Positions 1-6,115 of a stretch of 13,838 bases of DNA are shown piece after piece. Source of the stretch: Pseudomonadota bacterium (GTDB lineage Bacteria > Desulfobacterota > GWC2-55-46 > JADFVP01); contig JADFVP010000197.1 of assembly GCA_015222595.1 (NCBI GenBank), positions 1-13,838 of the forward strand, in the 5' to 3' direction. How positions within the stretch are numbered: the first letter of the stretch is position 1; every line of letters begins with the position of its first letter. The notes beneath the pieces are model-generated. The model worked only from the letters and a program-made list of their open reading frames with translations, was not told where the DNA came from and did no database searches. The translations under genes and the position numbers were made by a program.

Positions 1-1
1 C

Positions 2-115
2 TACGAGGTCGGAATATCGTACTCAGGAAGGTCGTACTCGGAAGGCAAGAAGATCAACTGGAAGGACGGCCTGTCAGCACTCTGGTGCATAGTAAAGTAC
101 AACCTGGCGAAGTAA
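2..115 (+). CDS. GT2 family glycosyltransferase, C-terminal fragment
   Basis: The window opens inside a gene; 37 codons and a TAA stop are visible. The ending reads YEVGISYSGRSYSEGKK, then INWKDGLSALWCIVKY. This is the typical C-terminus of dolichyl-phosphate-mannose-synthase-like GT2 enzymes, where a GISYxGRxYxEGKKIxWxDGxxALWxIxKY pattern follows the catalytic GT-A fold. Family knowledge: these enzymes move a sugar from a nucleotide donor to a lipid carrier or a growing glycan at the inner membrane. Acceptor and sugar cannot be told from the tail, and the catalytic residues lie outside the window. The downstream small gene starts 66 bases later on the same strand, so they may be co-transcribed. 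Confidence 0.85.
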   Translation, partial: YEVGISYSGRSYSEGKKINWKDGLSALWCIVKYNLAK

Positions 116-181
116 ACAGACTACACAGGTCTGCTGCGCCTAGCCAGAAGCGTAGCAACACAAGAACTCGGAGCCCTGCTT

Positions 182-412
182 TTGACCCCGACCACCCAAA
201 ACAGTACCGACCTTGAGTTCGTGACAATCGGCACCTTCGAGCCGCGCATAACCTTGCCTCTTGTAGAGGAACTCAACCGGCGAAAGATAATCCACCGCGT
301 AAAAGAGGTCAGCCACTTCTCCAGCACTCTCGTAGCCCTTATCCACTCGGCTACCGCCGCCGGCGAGGTCTTGGCCGAAACGAAGAAAAAACACCCCCGC
401 GTACGGCTCTAA
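182..412 (+). CDS. small hypothetical protein (76 aa)
   Basis: I do not recognise this protein. It opens with TTG; GGAG at 170-173 lies 8 bases upstream, a reasonable ribosome binding site, and no ATG is available in frame. Codon use matches the neighbouring genes (many C- or G-ending codons plus ATA and GTA), which favours this strand over two open frames on the opposite strand. The start of the body, LEFVTIGTFEPR followed by a helix-like LPLVEELNRRKI, loosely recalls the beta-alpha-beta opening of small DUF2007-type proteins, but this is only an impression. The C-terminus is basic (KKKHPRVRL). Its TAA overlaps the TAG of the convergent yjbQ gene by two bases, a compact arrangement that supports both genes. 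No membrane segment or signal peptide is seen. Confidence 0.45.
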   Translation: MTPTTQNSTDLEFVTIGTFEPRITLPLVEELNRRKIIHRVKEVSHFSSTLVALIHSATAAGEVLAETKKKHPRVRL

Positions 413-807
413 CCCGCAACAACCTTTACGAATACGCTTCTGGTTCTCGGCCCGTCGAACTCTGCCAGATAGACCCCCTGCCAGGTGCCGAGCATCGGCG
501 CTCCGGCCTCTACGATAAGCGTCTCCGAGGCGCCAAAGAGCGAACTCTTCAGGTGCGAGTCCGAGTTGCCCTCGGCGTGGGTAAAGTCCGTATCGTCGCG
601 CTCTATCAGCTTGGTACTCTTCATCTCCAGGTCGTTCACGACATCGGGATCAGCGTTTTCGTTTATCGTTATTCCGGCCGTTGTGTGCGGGCAGTAGACG
701 AGCGCTATGCCGGACCGAACCCCGGACTCACCGACCGCCTCTACCACCTCACTGGTAATATCGACGAACCCTGTGCGGCTATGCGTCCTGACTTCGAACC
801 TGACCAT
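409..807 (-). CDS. yjbQ: YjbQ/UPF0047 family protein (secondary thiamine-phosphate synthase-like)
   Basis: At 132 aa this is the usual length of the single-domain UPF0047/YjbQ family. The hallmark segments are present: VYCPHTTAGITINENADPDV, in which the histidine lies in the family's presumed active site, then HAEGNSDSHLKSSLFGASE and the C-terminal GTWQGVYLAEFDGPR. Family knowledge: E. coli YjbQ shows weak thiamine-phosphate synthase activity and can complement thiE mutants when overproduced, but its native role is unknown. It is soluble and trimeric in known structures. The ATG at 807 is preceded by GAGGAGGT with about 5 bases of spacing, a strong site that fixes the start. It is transcribed away from the hemerythrin gene and converges on the small gene at 182-412. 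No thiamine genes are nearby. Confidence 0.93.
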   Translation of the reverse strand: MVRFEVRTHSRTGFVDITSEVVEAVGESGVRSGIALVYCPHTTAGITINENADPDVVNDLEMKSTKLIERDDTDFTHAEGNSDSHLKSSLFGASETLIVEAGAPMLGTWQGVYLAEFDGPRTRSVFVKVVAG

Positions 808-846
808 CAGTACCTCCTCATAATAAAATAGAATTCATACAGTGCC

Positions 847-875
847 ATTATAGCGTAAAAGTCAATCTCTGTGGA
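847..875 (-). promoter_or_regulatory. candidate yjbQ promoter
   Basis: On the minus strand there is a perfect TATAAT (847-852) with TCCACA (870-875, four of six consensus bases) 17 bases upstream. It would start transcription near 840, about 33 bases before the yjbQ ATG. It lies in the divergent region shared with the hemerythrin gene. Confidence 0.5.
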
Positions 876-917
876 CACAATCGTGTAACGGCGAGTCTCA
901 CAAAAGCTCCCCCACAC

Positions 918-959
918 TTGATTTCGATCATGGCATTATTGCACCGGATGGAATAGAAT
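918..959 (+). promoter_or_regulatory. FNR/CRP-type box and -10 element, class II arrangement
   Basis: The box TTGATTTCGATCAT (918-931) matches the FNR-type consensus TTGAT-N4-ATCAA at nine of ten positions. A -10-like TAGAAT lies at 954-959. If transcription starts at 966, the centre of the box falls at -41.5, exactly the place of an activator site in class II FNR/CRP promoters. No good -35 hexamer is needed in that arrangement and none is seen. The downstream gene is a DUF2249-hemerythrin protein, a family often found in FNR/DNR/NNR-type regulons that respond to low oxygen or nitric oxide. The box and spacing are seen directly; the identity of the regulator is inference. Confidence 0.6.
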
Positions 960-1022
960 AGTCCAACAACAGACCGCAAAAGGCACACTACCAAGAAGCA
1001 ATTACACAGGAGGCTATGTCAG

Positions 1023-1715
1023 ATGACCAACGTACTCGACACTACCGTACTCGACGTAAGAGAGCTGGAGCCAAAGGAGCGCCACTCTACGATCTTCAAA
1101 ACCTATACGGAGCTAAAGCCCGGCGAGCACTTTGTGCTGGTGAACGACCATGAGCCGCGCCCGCTTCTTTACCAGTTTCAGGCCGAGCACGACGGCGAGT
1201 TCGACTGGTGGCCGCTTGAGCAGGGCCCGGAGGTCTGGAGAATAAAGGTAGAAAAGAGAGAGAACGCAGACCCGAAGCGGACCGTTACGGAGTTTCTGCA
1301 AAGCGACCACACCCGGCTGGACTCTCTCTACGACTCCTTCTCCAAGGCCATAACAGAGGGTGCGTGGGACAGCGCAGCCTCCGGTTTCGCCGAGTTCAAC
1401 CATGGTCTGAGACGCCACATAAGGGGTGAAGAGGAGATACTCTTTCCGCTCTTCGAAGAGAAGACCGGCATGACAGAGGCAGGCCCGACCCATGTAATGA
1501 AGATGGAGCACATCGATATAAAAGAGACGCTCGAAAAGATAGAAGCCGCAATACGGAGCGAGGAGACCGACGAGGCAGGACAGAGCGCGAACCGCCTTCG
1601 CTTGACGCTCGGCGACCACAACATGAAGGAAGAGAATATCCTCTACCCCGAGTCCGACTCCTTTATCTCTGAGGCAGAACGGGTAGCGGTGGTCAAGAAG
1701 ATACAGGCTCTTTAG
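1023..1715 (+). CDS. DUF2249 - hemerythrin HHE domain protein
   Basis: The protein has 230 residues in two domains. Residues 8-78 are a DUF2249 domain (LDVRELEPKERH... VLVNDHEPRPLLYQF... WPLEQGPEVWRI). Residues 85-230 are a four-helix hemerythrin-like cation-binding domain. Likely di-iron ligands are H96 (SDH), H127 and H132 (FNHGLRRH), E136 (GEEEILFP), H157 or H163, H199 and E203 (DHNMKEENILYP). Family knowledge: such proteins bind oxygen or nitric oxide or help repair iron-sulfur centres under nitrosative stress, and DUF2249 commonly occurs alone or fused to hemerythrin in denitrifiers. AGGAGG at 1008-1013 is 9 bases before the ATG; the ATG at 1015 is out of frame. The gene stands alone, with its own FNR-type promoter upstream and a terminator downstream. 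The protein is soluble, with no signal peptide. Confidence 0.9.
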   Translation: MTNVLDTTVLDVRELEPKERHSTIFKTYTELKPGEHFVLVNDHEPRPLLYQFQAEHDGEFDWWPLEQGPEVWRIKVEKRENADPKRTVTEFLQSDHTRLDSLYDSFSKAITEGAWDSAASGFAEFNHGLRRHIRGEEEILFPLFEEKTGMTEAGPTHVMKMEHIDIKETLEKIEAAIRSEETDEAGQSANRLRLTLGDHNMKEENILYPESDSFISEAERVAVVKKIQAL

Positions 1716-1788
1716 GGAGCCGCTCTTCTTTAAAGTACCGGTTAGCCCTCTCTGTACTCTTTAAGGTGAGAGTTAATATAGATAACCG

Positions 1789-1824
1789 AAAGGCTCTCGG
1801 CAACTGTGCCGGGAGCCTTTTTTT
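1789..1824 (+). terminator. intrinsic terminator after the hemerythrin gene
   Basis: The arms AAGGCTCTCGGCA (1790-1802) and TGCCGGGAGCCTT (1807-1819) form a 13-bp stem with one G-U wobble and a four-base loop ACTG. A run of seven T (1818-1824) follows the stem. It lies about 75 bases after the hemerythrin stop codon and is the clearest terminator in the window. Confidence 0.92.
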
Positions 1825-1961
1825 CTCCTACCCGCCTGCCCTACACCCCCACTCGCCTGCAACCTTTGTAATAGTGGTGCAAAGTCCAAAAAAAAGAAGC
1901 AATAACGGATATATAAGAGCAGCGAGCTATACCTCAAGACTTTTCTCTCAAGACCGATATA

Positions 1962-1990
1962 TTGATTAACATCGAGCTATTGAATACAAT
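1962..1990 (+). promoter_or_regulatory. sigma-70-like promoter for the FAD-protein/GT39 unit
   Basis: TTGATT (1962-1967) and TACAAT (1985-1990) are separated by exactly 17 bases; they match four and five of the six consensus bases. Transcription would start near 1997 and give a leader of about 78 bases before the ATG at 2075. Confidence 0.65.
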
Positions 1991-2074
1991 AGAGTAGAAG
2001 CATGCCAAGGGCGCTCGGCGCGCGCTGAAAGACGGTTACAGCACTACAGAAACTTTGATCTAATAGAAAGTACG

Positions 2075-3610
2075 ATGAAGAAGATAACGATAATAGGCGC
2101 CGGGTTGACGGGATTGACCCTTGGGGCACTTCTAGCCCGCAAAGGGCACGAGGTAACGATACTCGAAAAGGAGGGGCGCGTCGGCGGACTTGCGCGCACT
2201 TACGAGTTCGACGGACAGTTCTACGACCCCGGCCCGCATGAGTTCTGCACCGACAATCCGGTGCTGATCGAAATGCTAAAGAGCATTCTCGGCGACGACT
2301 TCAGAATCTGCCACAAGAAGGCGGCCCAGTTCTTCATGCGGCGCATGATAGACTTCCCGGTCCGCCCACTCCACTTCTTCGGACAGATGGACAAGGTGCT
2401 GATACTGAAGATCATGGCCGAACTGGTCTACTTCCGCTTCAAGAACCTTGTCTGCGAGACGATGGACTACTCGTTCGAGCACTGGGTCACGAACCGTTTC
2501 GGCTCGACCATGTACGACCTGTACTTCAAACCGTATACCGAAAAGGTCTGGGGAATAGACCCCAGTATGCTCGACCCCAGAACCGCCTCCGAGCGCATAG
2601 CCTTCAACTCGGTCTTCGATATTATCCTCCAGACGCTCTCGTACTCGCTCTTCAACAAAGAGCAGTACGGCTCTGCGCACAGCCCGCTAAAGTACACTTT
2701 CTACTACGCAAGGCGCGGCATAGGACACCTCTGCGATAAACTTCTGGAAGAGTGCGAGGCAGCCGGATGCAAGGTGGAGCTGAACTGGGAGCTTGAGAGC
2801 GCAACGATAAAGGACTCTAAAGCGCACTCCATCACCAGCGCAGCAGGAGACGTACAGGAAGGGTTCGACGTGCTGGTGAACACCGTGCCTATTACCGTGC
2901 TCAACAGCGCGCTCGACAGAGACGACCTCAATACAGACCTGCGCTTCCGCTCTATGGTCTTTTGCTACCTAGACGTTCCGGCCCCGGAGCTAGACAACTT
3001 CCACTGGATCTACTTTCCGGAGAAAAAGTACTCGTTCCAGAGGATAACCGACTTTTCGCACTTCAACGCAGACATGACCAAAGAAGGCCACACGGGGCTC
3101 TGCGCAGAAATAGCCTGCTTCGAGGAAGATGAACTTTGGCACATGGACGACTCGAAGATAGTTGAGAAGACGATAAAAGAGCTGCTGGCATCCGGGCTCT
3201 TGAAAAGCGGAGAGGGAGTGAAGGGCTGGATCACGAGAGAGAAGCACGCCTACCCGCTACAGATAAACGGCTTTATCGAACACGTTGCGACTTCGGTCGA
3301 ATACATAAAGACGATACCGAACCTCGTGGCGTCGGGCAGGCAAGGGCTCTTCAAGTACTGCAACATGAACGAGTGCATGGAGATGGCTATAGAACTTGCC
3401 GACAGTATTGACAAAGACAAGGAGCACTCCTTCTCGCTCGACTCCACATGGAAGGGCGCGCACAACGTACAGATAAAAGAGAAAACGACAAAGAAGAGCG
3501 AAGCAAAGAAGTCGGCACCCAAAAAAAGCGCTCCAAAGAAGACATCCACAAAGAGCGCCACAAAGAGCACCGCAAAGAAGACAACAAAGAAAAAAATAAC
3601 GGACGCGTAA
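2075..3610 (+). CDS. FAD-dependent amine-oxidase/UDP-galactopyranose-mutase-like protein with lysine-rich tail
   Basis: At 511 aa it begins with a Rossmann dinucleotide-binding motif, ITIIGAGLTGLTLG (residues 4-17), then the ribose-binding acid in VTILEKEGRVGGLART. FDGQFYDPGPHEF and FKPYTEKVWGIDP are typical of protoporphyrinogen-oxidase/amine-oxidase-like proteins related to UDP-galactopyranose mutase, often found in polysaccharide loci. A near-C-terminal NLVASGRQGLFKYCNMNECM corresponds to the second FAD-contacting region. The true substrate is unknown; a sugar or isoprenoid-linked substrate fits the neighbouring glycosyltransferase. Residues 468-511 are an unusual tail with about 17 Lys in 44 residues plus Ser, Thr, Ala and Pro (KKSAPKKSAPKK), like histone H1. 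The upstream ribosome site is weak (GAAAG). The next gene starts 31 bases downstream, so they are probably one operon. Confidence 0.85.
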   Translation: MKKITIIGAGLTGLTLGALLARKGHEVTILEKEGRVGGLARTYEFDGQFYDPGPHEFCTDNPVLIEMLKSILGDDFRICHKKAAQFFMRRMIDFPVRPLHFFGQMDKVLILKIMAELVYFRFKNLVCETMDYSFEHWVTNRFGSTMYDLYFKPYTEKVWGIDPSMLDPRTASERIAFNSVFDIILQTLSYSLFNKEQYGSAHSPLKYTFYYARRGIGHLCDKLLEECEAAGCKVELNWELESATIKDSKAHSITSAAGDVQEGFDVLVNTVPITVLNSALDRDDLNTDLRFRSMVFCYLDVPAPELDNFHWIYFPEKKYSFQRITDFSHFNADMTKEGHTGLCAEIACFEEDELWHMDDSKIVEKTIKELLASGLLKSGEGVKGWITREKHAYPLQINGFIEHVATSVEYIKTIPNLVASGRQGLFKYCNMNECMEMAIELADSIDKDKEHSFSLDSTWKGAHNVQIKEKTTKKSEAKKSAPKKSAPKKTSTKSATKSTAKKTTKKKITDA

Positions 3611-3641
3611 AGCTTTTACTACTGAACGGAACAGATCACCT

Positions 3642-5351
3642 ATGTCAAAGAGAACACAAAACCGTGGCTGGATAACAGGCCTGCTTAGCATAGATACGCT
3701 CATAATACTGGGCCTCTTCGCCATTGCGCTCGGGGTGCGGCTTATCTACCTGCATCAGTTCTCCGAGTTCCCGACCTTCCGCCACCTGAACATAGACCAG
3801 GAGTACTACAACCTGTGGGGCAAGAAGATCCTCACTGAAGGGCTGCTAGGTAAAGACGTCTATGAGATGACCCCTCTCTACGCCTACTTCCTCGCCTTCA
3901 TCTACAAGTTCATAAGCACAGACCTCTACACCGTGCGGATTGTTCAGGCGCTCTTCGGCTCGCTCACTATCGTATACATCTACAGGCTCGCAGTGCTGCT
4001 CTTCGACAATAGAAGAATCGGCATAATCGCGGGCCTCACGGGCGCCTTCTACGGTATGTTTATCATGAACGACGCAATGGTGATGAAGCCTTTTCTCTCT
4101 ACCTTCTTCGCCGTCATGGCGCTCTACTGGCTCGTTAAGCTCGTTGAGGCACGCGCGGTTACGTTCATAATACCCGGGCTATTAGTAGGCCTTATGATAC
4201 TGGTGCGCGAAAATGCGCTTCTGCTCATTGCCGGCATACCGCTCTGCTTCTTTATACAACGCGGCATCGGGCTCACGGCCGTAAAGAGAACCATCTTCTT
4301 CTCCATCGGTATAGCGCTTACCATACTGCCGGTAACGCTCAGAAACTACGCGGTCTCCGGGGAGTTCATCCCAGTTACGGCAGGCGGCGGAGAGATCATC
4401 TACATGTCGTACTACGAGGGCTCCAACGGGTACTATGTGCCGCCGGACTTCATACATAACGCCAACCCTCTGGCCGAGCACGAAGAGTTCAGGCAGGAGG
4501 CGATGAAGCGGACCGGACGGGCGATGTCGTACATGGAGAGTTCCGACTACTGGTCGAGCGAGGGCTTTAAGTTCATCAAAGAAGACCCTAAGAGAATTGC
4601 CTATCTGGTCTATAGAAAGTTTCTCGTCTTCTGGAACTTTTATGAAACGCCGGACAACCAGAACATCTACTTCATGAGCACGCTCTCGTCGATGATAAAG
4701 TACACGCTCGGCTTCGGTATCATCGGCCCGCTCGGTATTCTCGGCATACTGGTCTCGCTAAAGCACTGGCGAAAGCTGCTGATCGTCTACGCCTTCTTTC
4801 TGGTATACATGGCCTCGGTGCTGATAACGTTCTACATATCGCGCTACAGGGTTCCGACGCTGCCTATACTTATTATCTTTGCAGCGCTCTACGTGGACTG
4901 GCTCTATGTTCGCTTACGAAGAAAGGTCGTCCGCACTGCTGCTGTATCGGTCGCGGCGCTCGTGCTGCTCTTTTTCGTGGTCAACAACCGCGTAGACGGA
5001 GTCGAACCTTACAAAGACTACTTCCCTACCGAGTACACGAAGCTTGGGAAATCGTATATGCTCGAAGGCAATACCGAAGGCGCAAAGAAGGCATACAAGA
5101 GTATTGTGGACATGCGGCCCGACTTCTTTGCGGGCCATATGGGGCTTGGGAAGATTGCTCTAAAGGAAGGGAAACTGAAAGATGCCGTGGTGCACTTCAG
5201 ACATGCGGTAGAGGCTGCCCCGCGAGACCACCGTGGATACTTGAGCCTTGCAATAGCCTACAACCGGCTCGGCATGACCACCGAGGCTCAGGCTATGCTC
5301 AACAGGGCAACGAGCCTGAATCGCGGGCTGTGGGGCAGGCCCGGCGGATAA
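3642..5351 (+). CDS. GT39/ArnT-like membrane glycosyltransferase with C-terminal TPRs
   Basis: This 569-residue protein has a multi-pass N-terminal part (residues about 15-450, roughly ten or more hydrophobic segments) and a soluble C-terminal part. Following the first membrane segment, IDQEYYNLWGKKI (D52, E54) is the acidic periplasmic-loop motif of the PMT_2/GT39-GT83 superfamily. LVRENALLL corresponds to the conserved R-x-N loop. Family knowledge: these enzymes transfer sugars from polyprenyl-phosphate donors on the outer face of the inner membrane to lipid or protein acceptors. Residues about 463-560 form three TPRs (LGKSYMLEGNTEGAKKAY, MGLGKIALKEGKLKDAVVHF, LSLAIAYNRLGMTTEAQAML), likely facing the periplasm and binding a partner or acceptor. 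No strong ribosome site is seen before the ATG, which suggests coupling to the upstream FAD gene. It ends 11 bases before the convergent ygjP-like stop, with no clear terminator. Confidence 0.87.
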   Translation: MSKRTQNRGWITGLLSIDTLIILGLFAIALGVRLIYLHQFSEFPTFRHLNIDQEYYNLWGKKILTEGLLGKDVYEMTPLYAYFLAFIYKFISTDLYTVRIVQALFGSLTIVYIYRLAVLLFDNRRIGIIAGLTGAFYGMFIMNDAMVMKPFLSTFFAVMALYWLVKLVEARAVTFIIPGLLVGLMILVRENALLLIAGIPLCFFIQRGIGLTAVKRTIFFSIGIALTILPVTLRNYAVSGEFIPVTAGGGEIIYMSYYEGSNGYYVPPDFIHNANPLAEHEEFRQEAMKRTGRAMSYMESSDYWSSEGFKFIKEDPKRIAYLVYRKFLVFWNFYETPDNQNIYFMSTLSSMIKYTLGFGIIGPLGILGILVSLKHWRKLLIVYAFFLVYMASVLITFYISRYRVPTLPILIIFAALYVDWLYVRLRRKVVRTAAVSVAALVLLFFVVNNRVDGVEPYKDYFPTEYTKLGKSYMLEGNTEGAKKAYKSIVDMRPDFFAGHMGLGKIALKEGKLKDAVVHFRHAVEAAPRDHRGYLSLAIAYNRLGMTTEAQAMLNRATSLNRGLWGRPGG

Positions 5352-5362
5352 GTAACTTTCAG

Positions 5363-5932
5363 CTATGCAACGACCAACTGGTACTTTCTAAGCTCCTTAT
5401 CGACCCCTTTAGCATCCGGCACGTACCTGTGCAGTTCGTCCCAGAAGCGCGCGCAGTGGCTCTTTACGCGAGTATGAACCAGTTCGTGGATAATAACGTA
5501 GTCAGAAAGCTCTTCGGGCAGCTCCGCCAGCCTGATATTGAGGCTTATGTTGTTCTTATGCGAGCAGCTTCCCCATAAGGTCTTCTGGTTTCGTATGTAT
5601 ACCCTGTTGTAGCTAAAGCCGTACTTCCCCGATAGATGCTCTAGCCTTGCAACCAGCATCTGGCGCGCCGCACGCTTATCGATCTTAACCCTGTTCTTCT
5701 GGTACTCCTCGTGCTCAACTTCGAGCTTGCGCATCCTCTCTTGATGCTTTATTATCCACTCTCTCTTGTGCGCCACAAACTGACGGGCCGCTCTGAATGA
5801 GACCCTTCGCGGTACTGCAACACGCACACCGCTAAACGGTTTTACGGAAATACTAAGGTGACGCGCTCTTGTGCTTCTTTCAAAGAGAACGGGCCCGATG
5901 CCGTCTATCTCAAGAGTTGTCGATTTCACCAT
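5363..5932 (-). CDS. YgjP-like zinc metallopeptidase (M48/SprT-type, DUF45)
   Basis: At 189 aa it is short for the family (about 230-250 aa) but complete at both ends. The WGSCS motif (120-124) is followed by the zinc-binding helix IIHELVHTR (H149, E150, H153) and the third ligand region KSHCARFWDEL (H159), the arrangement of the YgjP/DUF45 family. Most homologues have HELCHLxxxNHSxxFW, so the spacing is normal although SHC replaces NHS. The N-terminal part has the expected RHLSISVKPFSGVRVAVP beta-rich segment. Family knowledge: function is poorly defined and the gene often sits near restriction systems; none is seen here. The ATG at 5932 follows AGGGG by about 10 bases. A strong promoter lies upstream at 6010-6038. 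It is cytoplasmic and convergent with the GT39-TPR gene. Confidence 0.87.
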   Translation of the reverse strand: MVKSTTLEIDGIGPVLFERSTRARHLSISVKPFSGVRVAVPRRVSFRAARQFVAHKREWIIKHQERMRKLEVEHEEYQKNRVKIDKRAARQMLVARLEHLSGKYGFSYNRVYIRNQKTLWGSCSHKNNISLNIRLAELPEELSDYVIIHELVHTRVKSHCARFWDELHRYVPDAKGVDKELRKYQLVVA

Positions 5933-6009
5933 CTACGCTTGATCCCCTGAATTCAGTTGCTGATATTCGTACGAAAAAGAGAGAGTGCCCGGTCTGCCGA
6001 GGCCGAAGT

Positions 6010-6038
6010 ATTGTACTCATATATGCCGCCCCAGTCAA
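6010..6038 (-). promoter_or_regulatory. sigma-70-like promoter for the YgjP-like gene
   Basis: On the minus strand TTGACT (6033-6038) and TACAAT (6010-6015) each match five of six consensus bases and are separated by exactly 17 bases. Transcription would start near 6003, giving a leader of about 70 bases. It lies in the 183-bp divergent region shared with the ABC-F gene, for which I see no equally good promoter. Confidence 0.72.
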
Positions 6039-6115
6039 CCGCACCGCCCGTAATATTCCTCTCTTTCATCTTTTACTGACTCTAACCCGTCCTTTTATGT
6101 TACACTTACTCGGTT

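Larger units (their letters stand above)
1716..2074. other. intergenic region (359 bp) with terminator and promoter
   Basis: This gap holds the hemerythrin-gene terminator (1789-1824) and the promoter of the FAD-protein gene (1962-1990). Between them (1825-1961) I see only a pyrimidine-rich stretch and an A-tract, with no convincing gene, RNA or repeat. The 67-codon open frame at 1766-1969 runs through the terminator and is not credible. Confidence 0.7.

Noticed and set aside
121..394. Two minus-strand open frames (68 and 84 codons) opposite the small gene at 182-412
   Set aside because: Their codon use is less like the neighbours, no ribosome site was evident, and the plus-strand frame has a site and a neat stop overlap with yjbQ. 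The choice is not certain.
200..400. A tRNA-like string GCCGAGTGG on the minus strand near 345-352
   Set aside because: No matching acceptor stem, anticodon arm or GGTTCAA-type T arm could be found around it.
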